From Gammaproteobacteria bacterium (GTDB taxonomy: Bacteria > Pseudomonadota > Gammaproteobacteria > Steroidobacterales > Foliamicaceae), in assembly GCA_028821145.1 (NCBI GenBank), contig JAPPHC010000061.1, positions 1-43,051 of the forward strand: 43,051 nt of DNA, given 5' to 3'. Position numbers and translations under genes: made by a program. The number at the start of each line of letters is the position of its first letter. Positions within the stretch are counted from its first letter, which is position 1. The notes under the pieces were generated by a model, which was not told the origin of the DNA, searched no databases, and saw only the letters and a list, made by a program, of their open reading frames with translations. This document shows, piece by piece, positions 1-6,888 of this stretch.

Positions 1-56
1 GCGTCATTCTCGCGCTCGGACTGCCGTACCTGAACCGCTTGCTGTTCGGCGGCTAG
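1..56 (+). CDS. C-terminal end of an unidentified, probably membrane protein (partial)
   Basis: An open frame enters from the left edge and ends at TAG (54-56). The visible tail reads VILALGLPYLNRLLFGG. It is hydrophobic with one arginine, which would fit the last membrane segment of an integral membrane protein. Seventeen residues are too few to name a family. Its codon phase, GC content and position just before a tRNA pair fit a real gene end, but a chance open frame cannot be excluded. Confidence 0.4.
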   Translation, partial: VILALGLPYLNRLLFGG

Positions 57-76
57 CGCGGCCTGCTGCTAGCGGC

Positions 77-82
77 TACAAT
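77..82 (+). promoter_or_regulatory. Candidate -10 box for the tRNA-Ala/tRNA-Glu pair
   Basis: TACAAT lies 15 bases before the mature tRNA-Ala, so transcription would start about 8 bases upstream of the tRNA. The bases after it (CCGCC) are GC-rich, as in discriminators of stringently controlled stable-RNA promoters. No good -35 box was found at 16-18 bases, so the call is tentative. Confidence 0.4.
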
Positions 83-97
83 TCCGCCTCTTGTGTA

Positions 98-173
<76 letters not shown>

Positions 174-195
174 GAATTCTTCACGGAACTTCGGA

Positions 196-270
196 GTCCC
201 CATCGTCTAGTGGTTAGGACACCGGCCTTTCACGCCGGCAACAGGGGTTCGAATCCCCTTGGGGACGCCA
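196..270 (+). tRNA. tRNA-Glu (anticodon TTC)
   Basis: This 75-base cloverleaf starts GTCCCC and ends in an encoded CCA. The anticodon stem CCGGC/GCCGG encloses CTTTCAC, giving anticodon TTC (UUC). The T arm is AGGGG-TTCGAAT-CCCCT. It follows tRNA-Ala(GGC), probably co-transcribed. The next protein gene must start downstream of position 270, which rules out the ATG at 259 that lies inside this tRNA. Confidence 0.97.
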
Positions 271-297
271 CTTTACACACGGACAATTGACTTGGTG

Positions 298-1083
298 ATG
301 GTTTCCGAGCTGCTGGATGCGTCCGAGCCGGCCCCGTACGAGGTGCACAGGCCCGGCGCGACGGCGCCCCAGCTGGTGGTTTGCGATCACGCCGCGCGGC
401 GAATCCCGCGGGCCCTTGACCATCTCGGGCTTTCGCCGGAACATCGCGCAAGCCACATCGCCCAGGACCTCGGGGCGGGCGAACTGGCGCTGGCATTGAG
501 CGAACGCCTGAACTCCACCGCCGTGCTCTGCAACTACTCGCGCCTGGTCGTGGACTGCAACCGGGCGCTTACGGACGCTTCCGCCTTTCTCGACCTGAGC
601 GACGGGGTCGAAGTGCCCGGCAACCGGGAGTTGAGCGAACAAGACAAGGAACTTCGGGCTGCAGCCATTTACCGGCCCTATCGCCGCGCAATCGACCGGG
701 AACTGGATCGCCTTTGCTCGATCGTGGAAGCGCCCGTGCTGATCGCGATACACAGCTTTACGCGGTTTCTTGACGGCGAGGACCGGCGCTGGGATTGCGG
801 CGTGCTGTGGGACCGGGACGCACGGATCGCCCGCCCGCTGCTCGACGGCCTGCGCGACGACGGAACGCTTCTGGTGGGCGACAACCAGCCGTATTCCGGG
901 CGGCATCCCGAAGACTTCACCGTTGACCATCACGCCGAGGACCGCAACTTTCCGTATGCGGCGATGGAGGTCCGCCAGGATCTGCTGGACACTCCCGCGA
1001 AGCTGGAGCGCATGGCGGACCGGATCCACGCGGCTCTCGAACCTGTCCTTTCCGATCCCCGACTGTATACGCTGCGCGGTTAG
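298..1083 (+). CDS. N-formylglutamate amidohydrolase family protein
   Basis: This 261-residue protein resembles the N-formylglutamate amidohydrolase (FGase) family, zinc hydrolases that release formate from N-formylglutamate in histidine breakdown; many members have other or unknown substrates. Visible family features are the N-terminal strand VVCDHAARRIP, the block YSRLVVDCNRALTD, AIHSFTRFLDG in the middle, and a C-terminal DHHAEDRNFPYAAMEVRQDLL segment. No signal peptide is seen, so it is cytosolic. The start at 298 is chosen because the in-frame ATG at 259 lies inside tRNA-Glu; a GTG at 295 is an alternative. No histidine-degradation genes are adjacent, so the true substrate is unknown. 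Confidence 0.8.
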   Translation: MVSELLDASEPAPYEVHRPGATAPQLVVCDHAARRIPRALDHLGLSPEHRASHIAQDLGAGELALALSERLNSTAVLCNYSRLVVDCNRALTDASAFLDLSDGVEVPGNRELSEQDKELRAAAIYRPYRRAIDRELDRLCSIVEAPVLIAIHSFTRFLDGEDRRWDCGVLWDRDARIARPLLDGLRDDGTLLVGDNQPYSGRHPEDFTVDHHAEDRNFPYAAMEVRQDLLDTPAKLERMADRIHAALEPVLSDPRLYTLRG

Positions 1084-1112
1084 TTGGCGTCCCGCCCGAA
1101 ACCGCGTTATGA
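1084..1112 (+). promoter_or_regulatory. Sigma-70-type promoter for csrA
   Basis: TTGGCG (1084-1089) and TATGAT (1107-1112) are separated by exactly 17 bases and sit immediately after the stop codon of the preceding gene. Transcription would begin near 1119, giving a leader of about 64 bases before csrA. The tRNA-Ser downstream could share this transcript. Confidence 0.65.
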
Positions 1113-1167
1113 TTTCCGTCCAGAATAATGAGGACGGGCAACAGCCGCGCGGTGCAAGCGCTCGTCC

Positions 1168-1182
1168 AGGGAGGCTGAGGGA
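1168..1182 (+). promoter_or_regulatory. Two ANGGA motifs over the csrA ribosome binding site (likely CsrA autoregulation)
   Basis: AGGGA occurs at 1168-1172 and again at 1178-1182. The first lies inside the Shine-Dalgarno AGGGAGG (1168-1174), 8 bases before the start codon; the second abuts the ATG. CsrA dimers recognise ANGGA in RNA and block ribosome entry, and csrA represses its own translation in Escherichia coli. The motifs are seen directly; self-binding is inference. Confidence 0.55.
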
Positions 1183-1380
1183 ATGCTGATTCTTACCCGC
1201 CGGTCCGGAGAGGCCGTAATCGTTGGCGATAACGTGCGCATTGCGGTGCTGGACATACGAGGCAACCAGGTCCGGCTGGGAGTTGAGGCGCCGCGCGAGG
1301 TGACCGTGCATCGCGAAGAGGTATACCAGCGGATTGTCGAAGAGCAAGGCGGTGTGACCGGAGAAGACGAGGAGTCCTAG
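1183..1380 (+). CDS. csrA: Carbon storage regulator CsrA
   Basis: This 65-residue RNA-binding protein begins [10 protein letters not shown] and contains [11 protein letters not shown] and [10 protein letters not shown], the core of the CsrA family. The RNA-contact residues Leu4 and Arg44 are present. CsrA works as a dimer that binds ANGGA motifs in mRNA leaders and controls translation of carbon metabolism, motility and biofilm genes. It has its own promoter and a strong Shine-Dalgarno (AGGGAGG). tRNA-Ser(GCU) lies 18 bases downstream, the same neighbour as in Escherichia coli (csrA-serV), which supports a gammaproteobacterial origin. The C-terminal tail is acidic, as is usual. Confidence 0.97.
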   Translation: MLILTRRSGEAVIVGDNVRIAVLDIRGNQVRLGVEAPREVTVHREEVYQRIVEEQGGVTGEDEES

Positions 1381-1398
1381 CGCGGACTCCGCACCAGC

Positions 1399-1489
1399 GG
1401 AGAGGTGGCTGAGCGGACGAAAGCGCTCCCCTGCTAAGGGAGTAAGGGTTGATAGCCCTTCGTGGGTTCGAATCCCACCCTCTCCGCCA
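1399..1489 (+). tRNA. tRNA-Ser (anticodon GCT)
   Basis: This is a 91-base class II tRNA with an encoded CCA. The acceptor GGAGAGG pairs perfectly with CCTCTCC. The anticodon stem CTCCC/GGGAG encloses CTGCTAA, giving anticodon GCT (GCU). The long variable arm AAGGGTTGATAGCCCTT is typical of serine tRNAs. It follows csrA, and the accessory genes begin 23 bases after its end. Confidence 0.97.
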
Positions 1490-1512
1490 CAATCCGGAAC
1501 GAGCGAGACCGC

Positions 1513-3687
1513 ATGAAGTCCACGCCAATAATCAGACTGACCCGCCGGGCTTTTGTCGCGGCCGGGGGATCGCTCGCGCTGGCCGTGTACCTGCCGCAAG
1601 GGCGGTCCAGCGAAGCGGAAGGATTTCGGCCCAGTGCCTGGATCGGGATTGATCCCGGCGGCGACGTCTCGTTTGTATGCGACCGCACGGACATGGGGCA
1701 GGGCAGCCCCTGGGCGCTGGCCCGCATCGTCGCCGAAGAGCTGGAGGCGCCCTGGGAGCGCGTATCCGTTGCGCCCATGCCCGACAACCCCGCCGGCTGG
1801 CCGCGATCCATGGGCACCGGCGGCAGCACGGCGGTAAGCGGTTCCTACGACCTGCTCCGCAAGGCGGCGGCCTCGGCCCGCGAGATGCTGCGGCTGGCCG
1901 CGGCGGTGGAGTGGGGCATCAGTCCGTCCGAATGCGTCTGCCGTGACGGCGTCGTGACCAATCGCGCCACGGGCGCCCGGCTGGGTTACGGCGCGCTGAC
2001 CGCATTCGCCGCGCAACTGGACCCGCCCCAGGACCCTCCTCTCAAGGATGTGTCCGAATACCGTCTGGTCGGCAGGTCGTTTCCGCGGCCGGACGTCCCA
2101 CCGAAGACGCTGGGCACCCAGCGCTATGCCAGCGACGTGCGCCTGCCCAGGCAGATGACCGCGCTGATCGATCGGTCGCCCTGGCCCGGCTCGGTGGGGC
2201 GGCGCGCCGTCTACGATGCGTCGGCGGCCCTGAATCTGCCGGGCGTGGCGGATGTCTTTGAAATTCCGGGTGACGAGCACCGGCCGCCGGGTGTGGTCGT
2301 GCTCGCCGACGATTTCTGGCAGGCGCACAAGGCGCGGACGGCGCTGGAAGTGAGGTGGGTTGCACCGGAAGGCGGCTCGGCGTCGGGAACGATCGATCCT
2401 GAAGCCGATTTTCGCCGCCGGTTGGTTACGGCCCTGTATGAACCGGCTCCCCTGGCGCGCAGCGAGGGCAATGTGCAGGAAGCGCTGCAAGGCCCCGGTG
2501 TGCGCCGGGTCACGGCACAGTACGAGGCTCCGTTTCTTCATCACGCCACGATGGAACCGATGAATTGCACTGCGGATGTCCAGGTGAATCGTTGCGAGGT
2601 TTGGGCGCCGACCCAGGCCCAGACCCGGGCCCAGCAAGTCGCGGCGAAGCTGACCGGCCTGCCCATTGAAGCCGTGCACATCTACACGCCCGCGCTGGGC
2701 GGAGGCTTCGGACGCCGCCTGGAAAACGATTACGTTGCCGAAGCCGTGCTTGCTTCCCAATACGCCGGCCGGCCCGTAAAGGTGATGTGGACGCGCGAGG
2801 ACGATATGCAGCATGGCTATTTCCGCCCCGCGGCGATCAGCCTGATGCACGGTGCGCTGGACGAAGCGGGAGAATTGACGGTCTGGCGACAGCGCGTCGC
2901 CTCCCCGTCCGTGCTCCGGCAGCTGCGGGGGATGGATATCGAAGTGGATACCGCGGCCCTGCACGGCGTCGCGGACTTGCCATACCGCGTGTCGAACCTC
3001 GAAGTCAGCCATGGCGAGGCGAGGTCGCCGGTCAACGTGGGCTTCTGGCGGTCCGTGGGCCATTCATTCAACTGTTTTTTCGTCGAGACCTTTGTCGACG
3101 AACTCGCCAACGCCGCCGGCCGCGACCCGTACGCTTTCAGGCTGTCCCTGCTGCCCGAGCAGTCGCGTATGTCGGCCGTGCTTGCCCTGGCGGCGAAGGA
3201 GGGTGGCTGGGGCAGGCCGCTCGGACCGCAGAGCGGCCTCGGCATTGCCTGTTCGGCAAGTTTCGGCTCCTATGTGGCGCAGGTGGCCCGCGTATCGGTG
3301 GTGCGCGGCGAGCTGCGCATCGAGCGCATTGACTGCGCGGTGGATTGCGGACTGGCGGTGGATCCCGCCACGCTCGAAGCGCAGGTCAGCGGAGGAATCC
3401 TCTATGGCCTTACCGCGGCCCTGCACGGCAGGATCCACTTCGACGGGAATGGCGTAAAGGAACGGAATTTCGACAGCTACAGGATGCTGCTCATGAACGA
3501 CACACCCGAAATCCGCGTGCATATCGTCAACAGCGGCGCCCCGATCGGGGGTATAGGCGAAGTGGGCGTGCCGCCTGCCGCACCGGCGGTGGGCAATGCG
3601 ATTTTCGCAGCGCTGGGCAAGCGCTTGCGCGCGCTGCCCTTTGAGGTTCCGGCGGCGCAGAACGCCCCGGTGGAGGAACAACTCTGA
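1513..3687 (+). CDS. Molybdopterin-binding subunit of a xanthine dehydrogenase-family oxidoreductase (IorB type)
   Basis: This 724-residue protein resembles the large subunit of isoquinoline 1-oxidoreductase-type enzymes, molybdenum hydroxylases that oxidise aldehydes or N-heterocycles. A twin-arginine signal (TRRAFVA, residues 10-16) predicts folded export to the periplasm. Cofactor-binding blocks include DMGQGSPWALARIVAEEL, GGGFGRRLENDY, FWRSVGHSFNCFFVE and GGIGEVGVPP; Glu683 in the last block matches the catalytic glutamate. The start at 1513 follows because the earlier in-frame ATG is inside tRNA-Ser. These enzymes normally need a 2Fe-2S subunit (IorA), and none is present here. It overlaps the next gene by one base (TGATG), suggesting coupling. 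The substrate cannot be told. Confidence 0.85.
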   Translation: MKSTPIIRLTRRAFVAAGGSLALAVYLPQGRSSEAEGFRPSAWIGIDPGGDVSFVCDRTDMGQGSPWALARIVAEELEAPWERVSVAPMPDNPAGWPRSMGTGGSTAVSGSYDLLRKAAASAREMLRLAAAVEWGISPSECVCRDGVVTNRATGARLGYGALTAFAAQLDPPQDPPLKDVSEYRLVGRSFPRPDVPPKTLGTQRYASDVRLPRQMTALIDRSPWPGSVGRRAVYDASAALNLPGVADVFEIPGDEHRPPGVVVLADDFWQAHKARTALEVRWVAPEGGSASGTIDPEADFRRRLVTALYEPAPLARSEGNVQEALQGPGVRRVTAQYEAPFLHHATMEPMNCTADVQVNRCEVWAPTQAQTRAQQVAAKLTGLPIEAVHIYTPALGGGFGRRLENDYVAEAVLASQYAGRPVKVMWTREDDMQHGYFRPAAISLMHGALDEAGELTVWRQRVASPSVLRQLRGMDIEVDTAALHGVADLPYRVSNLEVSHGEARSPVNVGFWRSVGHSFNCFFVETFVDELANAAGRDPYAFRLSLLPEQSRMSAVLALAAKEGGWGRPLGPQSGLGIACSASFGSYVAQVARVSVVRGELRIERIDCAVDCGLAVDPATLEAQVSGGILYGLTAALHGRIHFDGNGVKERNFDSYRMLLMNDTPEIRVHIVNSGAPIGGIGEVGVPPAAPAVGNAIFAALGKRLRALPFEVPAAQNAPVEEQL

Positions 3688-5579
3688 TGAAACGATGTTT
3701 TCGCGTCGGCGCCATTGCGGTCGCCGTGGGAATGCTGCTTGGCGGGTGCCAGGCGGGCAACGACTCCGACCAGGCGAGCGTTCCGATACGGTTTACGGAG
3801 GAGGCCGCAGAGCGCGGGATCGAAGACATCGGGCTGGACGGCGCCGGTGTTGGGTTTATTTTTTTTTATGTTTAGGGGTATTCCGATATCTACATCACCA
3901 ACAACGACAGCGGAACACTCGGCCACGAATTCCGAAATCGACTCTGGGAAAACGACGGAAACGGCTATTTCACCGACGTGGCGGAAGCCCGCGGCGCAAC
4001 CAACGAAGGGGGCCTGGGGCGCGGGATTACTTTCGGCGACTACGATCTCGACGGCGACGACGACCTGGTGGTGGCGAACATGCAATCGGGCGCGCGGGGC
4101 GGCTACGATCCCCCGGTAACCCTGTACCGCAACCGGCTGGCCGAGACCGGCGTGCCGGATTTCGAGGACGTTACCGCCGACAGCTGGCTGATTCGCGAGG
4201 GCGTGTACGAGGACGAATCCAACGGAGGCATCACCGCCACGTCCGGCGGCGTCGGCTTCGGCGATTACGACGGCGACGGCTGGCTGGACCTGCTGTGGCG
4301 TTCCGCCGACTACGACGTCGAGCAGGCGCTGTTTCGCAATAGTCGCGGCGGAGAGTTCGAGGACGTGACCGAGGCCGCCGGCGTGTTGCTGCTCAAGGAC
4401 ATGAAGGAAGCCAACAGCCAGGGGTCGCCCGGCTGGTTCGATTTTGATTTCGACGGAGACCTCGACCTTCTTTCGCCGCAGGAAGGCGGGCCCAACGCGC
4501 TCTATCTGAACCAGGGTGACGGCAAGTTTGCGAACATCACGCGCTCGAGGCAGCCGCCTGCCGGCTGGGCTTTCCTGAATCCCGGCAACGCGAACGGCGT
4601 CTGCCTGGGCGACGTGGACAACGACGGCGACATCGACGCCTATCTGCCCAACGCCGACCAGGCCAACCGCCTGATCCGCAACGACTTCGCCGAGACCGGC
4701 GCGGCCGGCTTTACGGACATCACCCTGGCTTCGGGCGCAGGGGACCCGGGCGGCGCTCGGGGCTGCACGATGGGCGATTACGACAACGACGGCTGGCTGG
4801 ACATCTATGTGAGCAATGGCGGACTGTCCAACGTGCTGATCAACGACATCATTGAGGACCTGCCGTACTTCGTTCAGTTCTACATCGCCTTCGAGCCCGG
4901 CAACAATGCGTTGCTGCGCAACAACGGTGACGGAACTTTCTCGGACGTGACCGCCGGTTCAGGCGCCGAGGGCTACAGCATCGGCGCGGGAGTGGCCAGC
5001 GGCGACGTCAACGGCGACGGCTTTACCGACATCGTCGGCACCGCGCGAACCTTCTACAACCGCGGGGAGATGCTGTCGGATCCGCAGCGCAATTTCCTGT
5101 GGCTGAACCAGGGCAACGACAACCACTGGATCAAGGTGCGCCCGGAAGGCCAGCGGCTGAACGCCCGGATACGGGTGGTTTCCGGCGACCTGGTTCAGTG
5201 GCGCGAGATCTTCTCGTCCACCGGCTACAACTCGGTGGACGAACCGGCGCCGGTCTTCGGCCTGGGAAGCCGCGACGGCGTGGACCGCGTTGACGTTTGC
5301 TGGGCCGACGGCCGTACGCAGACGGTCCTGGACCCGCCCGTGGATCAGGAACTGCTTGTGTCAGCGGCTGCCCTGGAACCGCCCGGCGCCAGCAGCCAGA
5401 CCAGCGACGCCCAGACGAGCAGCACCGCCTGCGCGCCGGCCATCAGCAGGAACGGCGCCCAGGGCGTGGACGCACTGAACAGCGCGCCTCCAACACCTGC
5501 AGCCAGGATGATTCCCACGGAACCGAACACGCTCAGCAAGCCGATCACAGCGCCCCGCTCGCGCGGCGGCGCCTCCTGA
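3687..5579 (+). pseudogene. FG-GAP/VCBS repeat and ASPIC/UnbV-domain lipoprotein (CRTAC1-like), interrupted by an in-frame stop
   Basis: The N-terminus is a lipoprotein signal (MKRCFRVGAIAVAVG, lipobox LGGC). After about 55 residues the first repeat, GAGVGFI, runs into a T-rich stretch and TAG at 3873-3875. The same frame then resumes as GYSDIYITNND and stays open. Later repeats are intact: FGDYDLDGDDDL, FGDYDGDGWLDL, FDFDFDGDLDL, LGDVDNDGDID, MGDYDNDGWLDI and SGDVNGDGFTDI, each a likely calcium-binding loop of a beta-propeller. An ASPIC/UnbV domain follows and ends near QELLVSA (about 5370). The remaining codons to 5579 are antisense to the MFS gene and look like read-through. The first ATG after the stop is at 3978. 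It may be a true pseudogene or a base-calling error; the role is unknown. Confidence 0.75.
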
Positions 5580-6706
5580 CCGACCAGAGCCATGCTGCTC
5601 ATGATGGCGCCGGCCATCGCCGCGCCCAACAAGGCGAACAGAGGCAGCATGCGCAGGTCGAGCGGCGATTCCACGAAGTAAAGCGCACCGTAGGCGACGA
5701 CCGATAGCGCGAGCGACAGGACCGCCCCCGCTACCCGGTTGATCCGGTCGAGTATGGATCCGAAGATGAACGACCAGGCCACCGCGAAGACCTGCATGAC
5801 CGCAAAGGGAAGAAACACCTGGTATTGCGCGACCGCGGCTTCTCCGCCGGCCGCTTCTTCGGCCATCGTGGCCCAAAGCGATACGAACAATCCGGCCACG
5901 ACCATGTCGCCCCGTGACGTCATCGCGGTCATATAGGCCAGGAGGATGCGCGGGTTCCTCGCCTGGCGAAACCCGGCCGCCACGAGTTTGGACCACCGCG
6001 GACGCTTGTGCGCGGACTCCGGCACTCCGCCCTTGAGGCCGAAACGGAAAACAAGAACGGAAATGAAGCACACCAGGGCTGCCGCGCCATAGGCGTAGCG
6101 GCCGGCGGCAACCGGCTCCATGCCGGCATCCTGCAGCCATTTGGGCAAGGCCGAAACCAGACGCGTTGCGAAGACGATGCCCAGGGCGTTGAACGCCGAA
6201 CTGAATCCAACCACGCGCCCGCGCGAGGATTCCACGGGATAGTCGTTCTGGATCGTGGCGGTCATGGATGCGACCGCCGCCACGCCCACGCCGAAGATGA
6301 CCCGGAAGTACATCAGATGAATGACTTCCGTGGCCCAGGGATACAGGGCGTAGCTGAGTCCGATCAGGCCGATTCCCAGCATGATGACCGGTCGCCGGCC
6401 GATGCGGTCGGCCAGCATCCCGCAGGGCCAGATCAGCAAAAGGGCGATGATCTCCGTCATCCCGGTGAGTTGCCCGGTAATGGCCCCGGCAACGCCCTGG
6501 TCCGTGATCCCGAGATGCTCGGTGAGGATGTACGGCTGGGAAAAGTTCATGTTCGTCATCATCCCGATACAGATCAGGGATGCGTACATGTAGGTCCAGA
6601 AGTGCCGGACCGTCACGCCCGTTGCGAGTTGGATCTGCCCTATGCGCGCGCCGGCGCTACGGTCAATGTCGATCATCGAATGGTCCAAGTGCCGTGTCCG
6701 GCTCAT
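5345..6706 (-). CDS. Major facilitator superfamily transporter (paralog 1)
   Basis: This 453-residue inner-membrane protein has the hydrophobicity of a 12-helix MFS carrier. The MFS signature GMLADRIGRRPVIML lies between helices 2 and 3, and TIQNDYPVESSRGRVVGFSSAFNALG sits near helices 4-5. By eye it is about 70% identical over its whole length to the protein at 10455-11771, so the two arose by duplication. The N-terminal ~12 residues are extra relative to the paralog; an ATG at 6676 is an alternative start, and neither start has a strong Shine-Dalgarno. Its 3' end overlaps the convergent FG-GAP gene by 235 bases. The substrate is unknown. Confidence 0.85.
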   Translation of the reverse strand: MSRTRHLDHSMIDIDRSAGARIGQIQLATGVTVRHFWTYMYASLICIGMMTNMNFSQPYILTEHLGITDQGVAGAITGQLTGMTEIIALLLIWPCGMLADRIGRRPVIMLGIGLIGLSYALYPWATEVIHLMYFRVIFGVGVAAVASMTATIQNDYPVESSRGRVVGFSSAFNALGIVFATRLVSALPKWLQDAGMEPVAAGRYAYGAAALVCFISVLVFRFGLKGGVPESAHKRPRWSKLVAAGFRQARNPRILLAYMTAMTSRGDMVVAGLFVSLWATMAEEAAGGEAAVAQYQVFLPFAVMQVFAVAWSFIFGSILDRINRVAGAVLSLALSVVAYGALYFVESPLDLRMLPLFALLGAAMAGAIMSSMALVGQEAPPRERGAVIGLLSVFGSVGIILAAGVGGALFSASTPWAPFLLMAGAQAVLLVWASLVWLLAPGGSRAAADTSSS

Positions 6707-6750
6707 ATTGTCGCATCAGCGCGTTTCCACGCAGTCGCCCGCCAACTGAA

Positions 6751-6820
6751 GCGCGGTGTCGCCCCCTTCCTGACAGGAGCGTCGCGAAGTGGCTCCAGAA
6801 GGAAGGGGGCGACACCGCGC
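6751..6820. repeat. 70-bp palindromic element (perfect 21-bp inverted repeats)
   Basis: The left arm 6751-6771 (GCGCGGTGTCGCCCCCTTCC+T) is the exact reverse complement of 6800-6820. Inside, GGAGC (6776-6780) pairs with GCTCC (6792-6796), so the whole element folds into one long hairpin with a small internal loop. GAA occurs directly on both sides (6748-6750 and 6821-6823), as a 3-bp target duplication would. It lies between two divergent genes, so it is not at any gene's 3' end. A miniature inverted-repeat element or REP-like unit is the likely identity. No second copy was seen in this window. Confidence 0.75.
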
Positions 6821-6888
6821 GAAGGACAGCCGCAGAATTGCGGAAACTGGTGCAGAATTGCCCGCGGTGGCGGCGGACGATTGACTGA

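Noticed and set aside
214-3063. 949-codon open frame on the minus strand
   Set aside because: It covers two tRNAs, csrA and most of the oxidoreductase gene on the other strand. Its composition is rich in Arg, His and Gly, with no family motif; it is a by-product of high GC in the true genes.
3859-3867. Nine-T run as a programmed transcriptional slippage site rescuing the FG-GAP gene
   Set aside because: The frame before and after the run is the same, so one slip would move the downstream part out of frame. Two compensating slips would be needed.
6751-6820. Rho-independent terminator
   Set aside because: The hairpin lies upstream of both flanking genes and has no T-run after either arm.
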